Assembly (NCBI RefSeq): GCF_900128415.1
Contig: NZ_LT635772.1
Location: 1,054,001-1,118,000 of the forward strand
Reading direction: 5' to 3'
DNA from: Anaerococcus mediterraneensis
GTDB taxonomy: Bacteria; Bacillota; Clostridia; Tissierellales; Peptoniphilaceae
DNA length: 64,000 nucleotides
The notes below the pieces were generated by a model that searched no databases, was not told where the DNA came from, and was given only the letters and a program-made list of their open reading frames with translations. Position numbers and translations under genes: made by a program. Positions within the stretch are counted from its first letter, which is position 1; each line of letters starts with the position of its first letter. Positions 7,334-16,470 of this stretch are shown here, one piece after another.

Positions 7334-9958
7334 TTATTTATTTTTTTCAATTGCTGCTTGAGCTGCTGCAAGTTTAGCTATTGGAATTCTAAATGGTGAG
7401 CATGAAACATAGTCAAGTCCAACCTTGTATAGGTATTTGACTGTTCTAGGCTCTCCACCGTGTTCACCACAGATACCTAGGTGTAGGGCAGGATTTGCTT
7501 TTGATCCTTTTTCTACAGCAGTTTCTACTAAGAAGCCAACGCCTTTTTGATCAAGAACTTGGAATGGATCTTTTTCAAAAATATCCTTGTCTATATAAGC
7601 AGGCAAGAATTTACCAGCGTCATCTCTTGATAGACCAAAGGTCATTTGTGTAAGGTCGTTTGTACCGAAGCTAAAGAAGTCAGTGATTTGAGCTATCTCA
7701 TCAGCAGTTATAGCTGCTCTTGGGATCTCAATCATGGTACCTACTAGGTATTTAATTTCTTTGCCTTGTTCTTTGAAAACTTCTTCTATTTCTTTGACAA
7801 CTATATCTTTGACGTAGGCTAGTTCGTGAACATCTGATGATAGTGGGATCATGATTTCTGGAACTACGTTTACGCCTTCATTGTTTAGTCTGATTGCTGC
7901 TTGCATTATTGCACGAGCTTGCATTCTAGAGATTTCTGGATAGATAACACCAAGTCTTAGACCTCTAAAACCAAGCATTGGGTTTACTTCTTGGAGTTCA
8001 GAAATTCTTTCTAGGATTCTAGCAGGTTGTAGTTTTAATTCTAGAGCAAGGTCTGCTATTTCTTTTTCTCCCTTTGGTAAGAATTCGTGTAGTGGTGGGT
8101 CAAGAAGTCTAACTGTAACAGGTCTTTCTCCCATAAGCTTGTAGATTTGATAGAAGTCTTCTTCTTGCATTGGAAGGATTTTTTCAAGAGCTGCTTCTCT
8201 TGTTTCAAGATCAGAAGCTAAAATCATCTTTCTAACTTGGAATATTCTATCATCAGCAAAGAACATGTGCTCTGTTCTACAAAGACCAATACCTTCAGCT
8301 CCAAATTCTAGGGCTTGTTTGGCATCTCTAGGTGTATCAGCATTTGTTCTGACATTCATATCTCTATATTTATCAACCCATTCCATAAATTGACCGAAGG
8401 CACCATGGAGTTGTGGTGGTTGGGTAGCAAGAGATCCTTTATATATAGCTCCTGTTGAACCATCTATAGAAATTGTATCATCATCTGTCAAAACTTGGCC
8501 GTTTACTCTGATTGTATGTTCTAGTTCATTGACGTGAATGTCAGAGGCACCTGATACACAGCATTTACCCATACCTCTAGCTACTACTGCAGCGTGAGAA
8601 GTCATACCACCACGAGCTGTGAGTATTCCTACAGCTGAAACCATACCTTCAAGGTCTTCTGGGCTTGTTTCTTCACGAACTAGGATTACAGTCTCGCCAT
8701 CTTTAGCACGTTTTGTTGCCTCAGCAGCAGAGAAAGCTATCTTACCAACAGCAGCTCCTGGTGATGCTGCTAGACCTTTTGTTATAGGTGCTGAACCATC
8801 TAGGGCAGCTTGGGTAAATGTTGGGTGAAGAAGACCATCTAGGTCTTGTGGGTTGACTCTTAATAGAGCTTCTTTTTCATCAACTAGACCCTCATTTACC
8901 ATATCAACAGCTACTTGTACAGCTGCTTGGGCAGTCCTTTTACCATTTCTTGTTTGTAGGATATAAAGTTTACCATCTTGGATTGTAAATTCCATATCTT
9001 GCATATCTTTATAGTGTTTTTCAAGAGTTTGGGCTGTATTATAAAATTCATCATAGACTTCAGGCATGAGGTCGTGAAGGTGGCTGATTGGTTCTGGTGT
9101 TCTTACACCTGCAACTACGTCCTCACCCTGAGCGTTCATTAGGTATTCACCATAAAGGACATTTTCGCCTGTAGCTGGGTTTCTAGAAAATGCTACACCA
9201 GTTCCAGAGGTTTCACCCATATTACCAAATACCATGGTTTGAACGTTAACAGCTGTTCCCATCTTGTCATCTATGTCATTAAGTTTTCTATAAAGAATAG
9301 CTCTATCATTGTTCCAAGAAGAAAATACAGCTGCTATTGATAGGTCTAGTTGTTTTCTTGGATCTTGTGGGAAGTCTTCGCCAGCGAGGTTTTTATAAAC
9401 TTCCTTGTATTTTTTTACTACATCTTTAAAATCTTCAGCATCTAGATCGTGGTCAGTTTTGACACCTTTTTCTTCTTTTTTTGCAGTCAAAACTTCTTCA
9501 AACCTGTTTTTATCAAGTCCCATTGCAACATCAGCAAACATTTGGATAAATCTTCTATAAGAGTCATATGCAAATCTTTCATTGTCTGTTTTTTTAGCTA
9601 GACCCTCAACAGCTACATCATTTAGACCTAGGTTTAGGATTGTATCCATCATACCTGGCATTGATATTGGAGCTCCTGATCTTACTGATACAAGTAGTGG
9701 GTCTTCATTGTTGCCAAATGTTTTCCCATTGTGTTCTTCAAGATCTTTTATATGTTCTGTGATCTCTGCGTTTAATTCATCCCAAAGAATTTTACCTTCT
9801 TGGTAATATCTAATACATGCCTCAGTTGTTACAGAGAAACCATAAGGAACATTGATACCCATGTTTGTCATCTCAGCTAGGTTTGCACCCTTGCCTCCGA
9901 TTAAGTCTCTCATTGTACGATCGCCTTCGTTAAAGCTATAAACGTATTTTGTTCTCAT
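7334..9958 (-). CDS. ppdK: Pyruvate, phosphate dikinase
   Basis: The 874-residue enzyme interconverts pyruvate, ATP and phosphate with phosphoenolpyruvate, AMP and pyrophosphate. The N-terminal nucleotide-binding domain shows LIGGKGANLAEMT; the central swivelling domain carries the phosphorylated His in GGMTSHAAVVARGMG near residue 450; the C-terminal PEP/pyruvate barrel has GLCRTEHMFF and the catalytic Cys in GICGEHGGEP near residue 828. Length is normal. The start overlaps the upstream regulator gene by four bases. In anaerobes it can run in the glycolytic direction or make PEP; the adjacent regulator implies control by reversible phosphorylation. Confidence 0.97.
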   Translation of the reverse strand: MRTKYVYSFNEGDRTMRDLIGGKGANLAEMTNMGINVPYGFSVTTEACIRYYQEGKILWDELNAEITEHIKDLEEHNGKTFGNNEDPLLVSVRSGAPISMPGMMDTILNLGLNDVAVEGLAKKTDNERFAYDSYRRFIQMFADVAMGLDKNRFEEVLTAKKEEKGVKTDHDLDAEDFKDVVKKYKEVYKNLAGEDFPQDPRKQLDLSIAAVFSSWNNDRAILYRKLNDIDDKMGTAVNVQTMVFGNMGETSGTGVAFSRNPATGENVLYGEYLMNAQGEDVVAGVRTPEPISHLHDLMPEVYDEFYNTAQTLEKHYKDMQDMEFTIQDGKLYILQTRNGKRTAQAAVQVAVDMVNEGLVDEKEALLRVNPQDLDGLLHPTFTQAALDGSAPITKGLAASPGAAVGKIAFSAAEATKRAKDGETVILVREETSPEDLEGMVSAVGILTARGGMTSHAAVVARGMGKCCVSGASDIHVNELEHTIRVNGQVLTDDDTISIDGSTGAIYKGSLATQPPQLHGAFGQFMEWVDKYRDMNVRTNADTPRDAKQALEFGAEGIGLCRTEHMFFADDRIFQVRKMILASDLETREAALEKILPMQEEDFYQIYKLMGERPVTVRLLDPPLHEFLPKGEKEIADLALELKLQPARILERISELQEVNPMLGFRGLRLGVIYPEISRMQARAIMQAAIRLNNEGVNVVPEIMIPLSSDVHELAYVKDIVVKEIEEVFKEQGKEIKYLVGTMIEIPRAAITADEIAQITDFFSFGTNDLTQMTFGLSRDDAGKFLPAYIDKDIFEKDPFQVLDQKGVGFLVETAVEKGSKANPALHLGICGEHGGEPRTVKYLYKVGLDYVSCSPFRIPIAKLAAAQAAIEKNK

Positions 9959-10773
9959 ATTTCTTTTCCTTTCTTATTTTCATTTATATTGTTGATGATG
10001 ATTTCTGAAGTTTCTTCTATAGACTTATATGTCACATCAATAATAAGGCAGCCTAAATCATTCATAAGTTCAAGAGCATAGTCTATTTCACTATCTATTC
10101 TTTCCTTGGATGAATAAATAGAATTTGAACTAAGGCCTAGGGACCTTAATCTTTCTTCTCTGATTTTTTTTAGAACTTCCTTATCAATTGTAAGACCAAA
10201 TATTTTTTTTGGGTCTATTTCAAAGAGCTCTTTTGGAACCTTTGAATCAATCAATAAGGGAATATTACTCACCTTGAAGCCCTTACTAGCCAAATACATG
10301 GATAGGGGAGTTTTTGATGACCTTGAAACTCCTATTATAGCAATGTCGCAAGTAGAAAGGCCCCTAAAATCTTGTCCATCATCAAATTTTATGGCAAAAT
10401 CTAGAGCATCTAGCCTTCTATTATGAAGACTTGCTGGATCATCTAATGGATAGTAATCACCTTCAGGATCTTGATTTAAAAAATTGGATACAGCTCTTAT
10501 TGAATAATCAATCAGTGCCACATCAGCATATCCATTAGATATACAGAAATTTTTGACATATGCATTCATATTGGAATCTTCAAAAGAGTGATAAATGATT
10601 GTCTGGCCTTTATTATTTATAGACAATAAAATACCAGAAAGTTTTTTTATACTATTGACCTTGCTAAATAGCTTGATCTCATAGGCTATTGAAAAACGGA
10701 TCATAGTGCTATTAACCAAGTCTTTTATAGCCAAGCTATCCTTATCTGATATTATATATACTACCAATTTCAT
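9955..10773 (-). CDS. Pyruvate, phosphate dikinase regulatory protein (DUF299 kinase/phosphotransferase)
   Basis: The 272-residue protein belongs to the PDRP/PSRP family (B. subtilis YqfL type). In characterised members it inactivates PPDK by ADP-dependent phosphorylation of the Thr next to the catalytic His, and reactivates it by phosphate-dependent removal. The P-loop-like GVSRSSKTP is near residue 149, and the N-terminal part shows the VYIISDK start. The gene overlaps ppdK by four bases, directly upstream, and the Thr-Ser-His target site is present in that PpdK, so the pair forms a complete regulated unit. A strong AGGAG precedes the ATG. Confidence 0.93.
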   Translation of the reverse strand: MKLVVYIISDKDSLAIKDLVNSTMIRFSIAYEIKLFSKVNSIKKLSGILLSINNKGQTIIYHSFEDSNMNAYVKNFCISNGYADVALIDYSIRAVSNFLNQDPEGDYYPLDDPASLHNRRLDALDFAIKFDDGQDFRGLSTCDIAIIGVSRSSKTPLSMYLASKGFKVSNIPLLIDSKVPKELFEIDPKKIFGLTIDKEVLKKIREERLRSLGLSSNSIYSSKERIDSEIDYALELMNDLGCLIIDVTYKSIEETSEIIINNINENKKGKEI

Positions 10774-10802
10774 ATCTACTCCTGGAACGAGATTCTAAAT
10801 AT

Positions 10803-10811
10803 ATTATAGCA
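10803..10811 (-). promoter_or_regulatory. Extended -10 promoter for the PDRP-ppdK operon
   Basis: On the minus strand the sequence TGCTATAAT is a perfect extended -10 element about 30 bases upstream of the PDRP start. No good -35 is seen, as is usual for extended -10 promoters. Confidence 0.6.
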
Positions 10812-10978
10812 AAAAAATCAAAATAATGAAAATATTTTCATCTCTTTTTATAGATTTAATTGATATATATTGAATTATATTCATAAAATTAGAATTTTCA
10901 AGATTGACAAAGATTGTCAAAAAAATGTTTTATAAGCATATCGTTTTCATTGAGATTTTTATAAAAATTGTTGAATAA

Positions 10979-11006
10979 TTGACATTTGGGCTTTTTCTTA
11001 TATAAT
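10979..11006 (+). promoter_or_regulatory. Promoter of the T-box-valS transcription unit
   Basis: A perfect TTGACA (10979-10984) and perfect TATAAT (11001-11006) are separated by 16 bases, just before the T-box leader. A second TATAAT at 11018-11023 lacks a matching -35. Confidence 0.8.
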
Positions 11007-11029
11007 AAAAATATTAATATAATACTAAC

Positions 11030-11223
11030 AATAAAAGAGGAGTAATCATAAAAATGCCCCAGAGAGAAGATGGTTGGTGTAAATCTTTGCAGGCTTATGA
11101 TGAAGGTTGCTTTTGTATATGTTAATGTAGCATGCATAAATGCAAAGAGTGTCTTTAGAAATTATTAAAGAAATTTAGGTGGTAACGCGATGATTCGTCC
11201 TATGTAGCGTTGCTGCCTTTTTT
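11030..11223 (+). promoter_or_regulatory. T-box riboswitch (tRNA-Val) upstream of valS
   Basis: The leader carries the canonical T-box sequence AATTTAGGTGGTAACGCG at 11172-11189. Downstream, GGTGGTAACGC can pair with GCGTTGCTGCC and is followed by six T residues: this is the terminator that competes with the T-box antiterminator. Stem I shows AGTAA on the 5' side (11041) and GAAG-GTT-G on the 3' side, giving a GUU valine specifier at 11106-11108. By established T-box function, uncharged tRNA-Val should stabilise the antiterminator and allow valS transcription. The specifier agrees with the gene downstream. Confidence 0.93.
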
Positions 11224-11240
11224 ATTTGAAAGGAGATTTT

Positions 11241-13877
11241 ATGGATACAAAATATAGTCCACAGGATTTTGAGAAGAAAATTTATGAAAATTGGGAAAAC
11301 AATGGATGTTTCAAGGCAAAAGTCAACCCTGATAAAAAGCCTTTTACAATTGTTATGCCGCCACCAAATGTTACTGGTAATCTCCACCTAGGCCATGCCC
11401 TAAATAATACTCTGCAAGATATAATTATAAGATATAAAAGACTTGCAGGGTTTGAGGCCCTATGGATACCTGGTACTGATCATGCTTCTATATCAACAGA
11501 AGCTAAGGTAGTAGAAAAAATTGCCAAGGAAGACAAGAGCAAAAAAGACCTTGGTAGGGATGGATTTTTAGAGGAAGCTTGGGACTGGACCCATAAATAT
11601 GGGGGCAACATAAAAAAGCAACTGAGAACTATAGGCGTTTCCTGTGATTGGGACCATGATTCCTTCACAATGGATGAGAATTTGACCCGTGCTGTCAAAA
11701 GAGTTTTCAAAAAAATGTATGATGACGGCTTGATTTATAGGGGAGATAGGATTGTAAACTGGGATCCGAAGGCAGAAACTGCTATTTCTGATGCAGAAGT
11801 TTATCACAAGGACCAAAAAGGAAAACTTTGGTATATCAAATACCATTATGAAGATAGTGATGACTTTATAACTATAGCTACAACTCGTCCAGAAACCATG
11901 CTTGGGGACCTTGCAGTAGCTGTCAATCCAGAAGACCCTAGGTTCAAAGATAAGATTGGTAAAAATCTAGTTTTGCCATTAGTAGGTAGAAAAATACCTA
12001 TAATAGAAGATTCTTATGTTGATATGGAATATGGTACAGGTTGTGTAAAAATAACCCCATCCCATGACCCTAACGACTTTGAAGTAGGAGCTCGCCATGA
12101 CCTTGGCCAATGTGTAGTCTTAGATAGTAAGGCTCATATAGTAGATGGCTATGGCAAATATTCTGGTATGGATAGGTATGAAGCCAGAAAAGCAATGCTA
12201 AGTGATTTGGAAAAAGAAAATCTTCTTGTAAAAATAGAAGAAATAGACCACGCAGTTGGATATTCTGAGAGAACTGATGTAGTTATAGAGCCTCTTATTT
12301 CTAAACAATGGTTTGTAAAAATGGATGGCTTTGCACAAATGTGCATAGATGCCTATAATGATGGTGATTTAAAACTTATACCAGAAAATTTATCCAAAAC
12401 TTATATGAACTGGTTAGAAAATATAAGAGACTGGACTATATCTCGTCAGCTTTGGTGGGGTCACAGACTTCCTGTATATTATACAGAAGATGGAGAGGTT
12501 ATAGTTTCAGAAAATGAACCAGATGCAGAAGGCAAACTAGAGGGCAAAAAAGTCACCCAAGATGAAGATAGTTTGGATACTTGGTTTTCATCAGCTTTAT
12601 GGCCATTTGCGACCCTTGGTTGGCCAGAAGAAAACGAAGAGTTTGATTATTTCTTCCCAACCAATATCCTTATAACAGGTTATGATATCATATTTTTCTG
12701 GGTTATTAGAATGGTATTTTCTTCTATCTATACAACAGGAAAACTACCATTTGACCATGTTTTATTTACAGGATTAATCAGAGATAGCCAAGGCCGAAAG
12801 ATGAGCAAATCTCTTGGCAATGGTGTAGACCCAATAGATGTTGTAGAGAAATTTGGTGCAGATGCCCTAAGGTTTACACTTATTACAGGCAACTCTCCAG
12901 GCAATGACATGAGATATGACGAGGATAAGCTCCTAGCTTCTAGAAACTTTGCCAACAAATTGTGGAATGCATCCAGGTTTGTCCTAATGAATATAGAAGA
13001 GGGCGATGACCTAGACTTTGATGGAAAAAATCTCACACTAGAAGATGAATGGATCCTAAAAAGACTCAACCAAGTTATAGAAGATGTATCCAAAAACCTA
13101 GATAAGTATGAAATAGGTCTAGCAGCTGATAGGATAGAGGACTTTATTTGGAATGAATACTGCGACTGGTATATAGAGTTTGCAAAAATTAGACTTTATG
13201 GAGATGACAAAGAGGCAAAGGCTGGTGTAAAGAAGGTTTTACTTTATGTCCTAAAAAATATGCTCATCCTCTTGCATCCATTCATGCCATTTATAACAGA
13301 AGAAATCTATTCATCACTTCCAAACAAAGATGATATGCTCATAGTTGAAAAATGGCCTGAAATCAAAAAAGAGTTTGACTTTATAGAAGAAGAAAAGAAT
13401 GTAAACTCTGTTATAAAAGCTATAACAGCTATTAGAAACCAAAGGGCAAGCCTAAATGTACCTGCAAAAACTAAGCAAAAATTGACTATAGTTGCTGAAA
13501 ATGAGGCAAATAAGGCCTTGATAGAAAAAATAAAAGATCAATTTATAAATCTCGCTAGCGCAAGTGAAGTTGATGTCCTAGAAAAATCTGAAGCGAAGAT
13601 TGTTGATGATGGTCTAGTAAAATTAGTATTCAATGAATTTTCTGTTTATATGTCCCTAGATGAACTTATGGATTATGACAAGGAAAGAGAACGCCTAGAG
13701 TCTGAAATTAAAAAAATTGAGGGCGAAATCAAAAGAGCAGAGGGAAAGCTTTCTAACAAGGGCTTTGTGGACAAGGCACCAGAGGCAGTAGTAAATAAAG
13801 AAAAAGAAAAACTAGCTGACTACAAGGACCTCCTAGAAAAAACCAAGGCAAGCCTTGAAGAGATTAGGGATAAATAA
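11241..13877 (+). CDS. valS: Valine-tRNA ligase
   Basis: The 878-residue class I synthetase charges tRNA-Val and edits threonine. PPPNVTGNLHLGHAL (HIGH motif near residue 50) and KMSKSLGNG (KMSKS near residue 519) bracket the catalytic core; an editing domain lies between, with TTRPETMLGD near residue 217. A charged C-terminal coiled-coil arm (about 805-878) is as expected. The ATG at 11241 is preferred to an in-frame TTG at 11226, which overlaps the ribosome binding site AAGGAG. Expression is under the T-box. The stop overlaps the methyltransferase start by one base (TAATG). Confidence 0.97.
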   Translation: MDTKYSPQDFEKKIYENWENNGCFKAKVNPDKKPFTIVMPPPNVTGNLHLGHALNNTLQDIIIRYKRLAGFEALWIPGTDHASISTEAKVVEKIAKEDKSKKDLGRDGFLEEAWDWTHKYGGNIKKQLRTIGVSCDWDHDSFTMDENLTRAVKRVFKKMYDDGLIYRGDRIVNWDPKAETAISDAEVYHKDQKGKLWYIKYHYEDSDDFITIATTRPETMLGDLAVAVNPEDPRFKDKIGKNLVLPLVGRKIPIIEDSYVDMEYGTGCVKITPSHDPNDFEVGARHDLGQCVVLDSKAHIVDGYGKYSGMDRYEARKAMLSDLEKENLLVKIEEIDHAVGYSERTDVVIEPLISKQWFVKMDGFAQMCIDAYNDGDLKLIPENLSKTYMNWLENIRDWTISRQLWWGHRLPVYYTEDGEVIVSENEPDAEGKLEGKKVTQDEDSLDTWFSSALWPFATLGWPEENEEFDYFFPTNILITGYDIIFFWVIRMVFSSIYTTGKLPFDHVLFTGLIRDSQGRKMSKSLGNGVDPIDVVEKFGADALRFTLITGNSPGNDMRYDEDKLLASRNFANKLWNASRFVLMNIEEGDDLDFDGKNLTLEDEWILKRLNQVIEDVSKNLDKYEIGLAADRIEDFIWNEYCDWYIEFAKIRLYGDDKEAKAGVKKVLLYVLKNMLILLHPFMPFITEEIYSSLPNKDDMLIVEKWPEIKKEFDFIEEEKNVNSVIKAITAIRNQRASLNVPAKTKQKLTIVAENEANKALIEKIKDQFINLASASEVDVLEKSEAKIVDDGLVKLVFNEFSVYMSLDELMDYDKERERLESEIKKIEGEIKRAEGKLSNKGFVDKAPEAVVNKEKEKLADYKDLLEKTKASLEEIRDK

Positions 13878-14611
13878 TGTATGGTGAGTTTTCCTATATC
13901 TATGATAAACTAAGTTTTGATATAGAATATGAAAAATATGCTGAAAATATAAAATTATTGTGTGAAAAATACAAGATTGATAAGGAAAACATGCTCGAGC
14001 TAGCTTGTGGCTCGGGCATGCTTACAAAACATTTTTTTGATGAATTTAATCAAATAGATGCTCTTGATATATCGACAGATATGCTACAATGTTTTGCGGA
14101 TAAATATGACAATGACAATGTAAATCTCATCTACTATGATATGGTTGAATATGAGAAAAAAGACTTTTATGACCTCATAGTCATCCTTTTGGATAGCATA
14201 AATTATGTGACAGATCCAAAAAAATTAGAAAAACTCTTTATCAATTCTTATGCTAACCTCAAAGATGACTCTTTATTTGTTTTTGATATCAATTCAGAAA
14301 TGAAAATGAGGGATATTTTTGGATCAGAATGTTATGTGTATGAATATGAGGATATTTTTTATACCTGGGATAATTTTCTTGAAGATGATTTGATAGATAT
14401 GCACCTTAATTTCTTTGTGGAAAATGAAGACGGATCATACAAAAGGATAAGAGAATACCAACAAGAAAGAATATATAGCATAGATTTTATAAAAAAGCTT
14501 TTAGAAAAAACAGGATTTGTCGATATAGAAATATTTGATGAAGATACAATGAGAAAAGTAGATGATGATACACTCAGGGTACTTTTCTCAGCAAGAAAGG
14601 CAAAAAAATGA
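13877..14611 (+). CDS. Class I SAM-dependent methyltransferase
   Basis: The 244-residue protein has the Rossmann methyltransferase motif I LELACGSGML near residues 39-48, an acidic residue closing strand 2 (LDIST), and a motif IV-like region DLIVILLDSINYV. These are as in small-molecule or tRNA-type methyltransferases of the YqeM/UbiE-like group. The substrate cannot be inferred. It is coupled to valS by a TAATG overlap and to the cold-shock gene by an ATGA overlap, so it should be co-regulated with valS by the T-box. Confidence 0.85.
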   Translation: MYGEFSYIYDKLSFDIEYEKYAENIKLLCEKYKIDKENMLELACGSGMLTKHFFDEFNQIDALDISTDMLQCFADKYDNDNVNLIYYDMVEYEKKDFYDLIVILLDSINYVTDPKKLEKLFINSYANLKDDSLFVFDINSEMKMRDIFGSECYVYEYEDIFYTWDNFLEDDLIDMHLNFFVENEDGSYKRIREYQQERIYSIDFIKKLLEKTGFVDIEIFDEDTMRKVDDDTLRVLFSARKAKK

Positions 14612-14811
14612 GTATAGGTGTTGTAAAATTTTTTGATAACAAAAAGGGATTTGGCTTTATAAAATGGGCAGGAGTTGACCTTTTTGTACATTATTCAGAT
14701 ATAATAAGTGATCAAGAATTTAAAAGATTAGAAACTGGGGAAAATGTTAGCTTTGAAAAAGTTGATGCTCCTAGGGGGCCACAGGCAAAGAATGTAAAAA
14801 TTATAGATTAA
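14608..14811 (+). CDS. Cold-shock domain protein
   Basis: This 67-residue single-domain protein has RNP1 KGFGFI (residues 13-18) and RNP2 LFVHYS (about 25-30), so it is a CspA-type single-stranded nucleic-acid binder and RNA chaperone. The start overlaps the methyltransferase stop (ATGA). The stop codon TAA is made of one flanking T plus the first A residues of the insertion-sequence end: the element is inserted exactly at the gene's end. Before insertion the frame may have continued for a few more residues. Confidence 0.9.
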   Translation: MSIGVVKFFDNKKGFGFIKWAGVDLFVHYSDIISDQEFKRLETGENVSFEKVDAPRGPQAKNVKIID

Positions 14812-14856
14812 AAAAACTTCATTGGTAACAACTAATGAAGTCAGACTGTAGACAAA
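14810..14856 (+). repeat. Left terminal inverted repeat of the insertion sequence
   Basis: It matches the reverse complement of 16424-16470 with a few mismatches, mostly in the centre (AACAAC versus TGTTAC). It contains its own palindrome, CTTCATTGGT...ACTAATGAAG, and read leftwards ends in seven T residues like a terminator. Confidence 0.9.
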
Positions 14857-14890
14857 GTAGATGAAAAACAAAACTTCATCTACTTTTTCT
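14854..14890 (+). terminator. Terminator inside the left end of the insertion sequence
   Basis: AAAGTAGATGAA (14854-14865) pairs perfectly with TTCATCTACTTT (14875-14886), and the T-run continues to 14888. It lies between the left end and the transposase start, so it should stop transcripts entering from the valS-csp operon. Confidence 0.8.
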
Positions 14891-14952
14891 ATGCGATAAA
14901 CGCTTAAATCAAGCCATTTTTGGGTATAAGTATACTAAAGATGGAGGAAGTT

Positions 14953-16419
14953 ATGCTATACAAAAATGAAAAAAATAACACCGAACAAGTTCAAATGGTA
15001 TCAGTAGAACAATTGGTCCCAAAAGATCACATATTAAGAAAAATAGACAAATACATAGACTTCAACTTCATATACGATCTAGTAGAAGATAAATACTCAC
15101 AAACAACAGGAAGACCAAGTATAGACCCAGTAGTATTAATAAAGCTTGTAATCCTACAATACTTCTTCAACATAAACAGCATGAGGCAAACAATAAGAGA
15201 AGTAGAAGTAAACATAGCCTATCGATGGTTTTTAGGTCTAGACTTCTACGATAAAGTTCCACACTTCTCAACCTTCGGGAAAAACTATGAAAGAAGATTT
15301 AAAAACACAGACATATTCAATCAAATATTCGAAAACATCCTAGACCAAGCAATGAGCTATGGATTCGTAGACACAAAAATACAATTTGTAGACTCAACCC
15401 ATGTAAAAGCCCACGCCAACAGACATAAAAGTCAAAAAGTAAAAATAAAGAAAAAAGTAAAATCCTATCAAAGAAAACTAGAAAAAGAAGTAAATGAAGA
15501 CAGAAACAAAAATGGAAAAGATGACTTTGATTACCCAGATGGTGAAATATTAGAAGAAAAAGAAATAAGTCAATCAACAACAGATCCAGAAAGTGGACTA
15601 TTCCATAAAGGAAACCACAAAGAAGTATACGCATACTCAATCCAAACATCATGTGATAAAAATGGATGGATCTTAGGATACAAAGCCTATCCAGGAAACC
15701 TACACGACTCAACAACCTTCCCATCATTCTTCAAAGAAAAATTAGAAAAATACAAGTCAGAAAAGATAGTAATGGATGCAGGATACAAAATACCAGCAAT
15801 AGCAAAAGAACTAATAGAAAAAGGAATAATGCCAGTCTTACCATATACAAAACCAAAAGGAAGAAGAAACGATAAAGAATCTTTCTATCCAAAAGAATAT
15901 AAATATGACGAAACGAACGACTGCTACATATGCCCAGAAAACAAAATACTCCTGTACTCAACAACAAAACGAGAAGGCTACAGAATATATAAAAGCAAGA
16001 AAAGCTTATGTGAAGACTGCCCATCTTTAAGCAAATGTACAAAAAGTAAAAGCAAGGTAAAAGTAATAATAAGGCATATATGGCAAGGATACATAGACTA
16101 TTGTGAATGGTACAGACTAACCAAAGCAGGAAAAGCAGAATATAAGCAAAGAAAAGAAACAATAGAAAGACAATTCGGAAGTGCTAAAGAATACCATAGT
16201 TTTAGATATACCAATATGATAGGTAAGGAAAAAATGAGTATGAAAGCGGCACTAACTTTTGCGTGCCTAAATATAAAAAAATTAGCAAAATTACTGGATA
16301 GATTAGACGGAGATGGAGGTAATTTTCCTCTGTTTACTAAAGAATTTACGTTATTATTTGAAAAATTAATATATTTTAAAATAAATATAGAAAAAGCGCC
16401 AACAATCCCAATTTATTAG
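14953..16419 (+). CDS. IS1182-family DDE transposase
   Basis: The 488-residue protein has the N-terminal DUF772-type region (GRPSIDPVVLIKLVILQYF, about residues 56-74). The DDE catalytic residues are in VDSTHVKAH (D near 147), VMDAGY (D near 273) and ERQFGSAKEYH (E near 403). A zinc-binding-like cysteine cluster, CYICPEN and CEDCPSLSKC, lies near residues 325-360. The ATG at 14953 follows GGAGG and is preferred to an upstream TTG. Base usage differs slightly from neighbours, with A-ending codons (ACA, ATA) especially favoured. No frameshift is needed. Confidence 0.95.
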   Translation: MLYKNEKNNTEQVQMVSVEQLVPKDHILRKIDKYIDFNFIYDLVEDKYSQTTGRPSIDPVVLIKLVILQYFFNINSMRQTIREVEVNIAYRWFLGLDFYDKVPHFSTFGKNYERRFKNTDIFNQIFENILDQAMSYGFVDTKIQFVDSTHVKAHANRHKSQKVKIKKKVKSYQRKLEKEVNEDRNKNGKDDFDYPDGEILEEKEISQSTTDPESGLFHKGNHKEVYAYSIQTSCDKNGWILGYKAYPGNLHDSTTFPSFFKEKLEKYKSEKIVMDAGYKIPAIAKELIEKGIMPVLPYTKPKGRRNDKESFYPKEYKYDETNDCYICPENKILLYSTTKREGYRIYKSKKSLCEDCPSLSKCTKSKSKVKVIIRHIWQGYIDYCEWYRLTKAGKAEYKQRKETIERQFGSAKEYHSFRYTNMIGKEKMSMKAALTFACLNIKKLAKLLDRLDGDGGNFPLFTKEFTLLFEKLIYFKINIEKAPTIPIY

Positions 16420-16423
16420 CGGG

Positions 16424-16470
16424 TTTGTCGACGCTCTGACTTCATTGGTAACAACCAATGAAGTTTTTTT
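16424..16470 (-). repeat. Right terminal inverted repeat of the insertion sequence
   Basis: It mirrors 14810-14856. The palindrome ACTTCATTGGT/ACCAATGAAGT with seven trailing T residues also forms a good rho-independent terminator for the transposase transcript. Confidence 0.9.

Larger units (their letters stand above)
14810..16470 (+). mobile_element. Complete IS1182-like insertion sequence
   Basis: A single intact transposase gene is enclosed by matching ends at 14810-14856 and 16424-16470. Both outer ends begin with seven A/T residues followed by ACTTCATTGGT, and both contain an internal palindrome able to form a hairpin. No clear long target duplication is visible: the flanks share only ATT (14807-14809 and 16471-16473). 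The transposase and hairpin ends fit the IS1182 family. The intact reading frame and intact ends suggest recent insertion or an active element. Confidence 0.9.

Noticed and set aside
10898..11137. Minus-strand open frame of 79 codons upstream of valS
   Set aside because: It lies across the valS promoter and T-box stem I, has low-complexity composition and no ribosome binding site.
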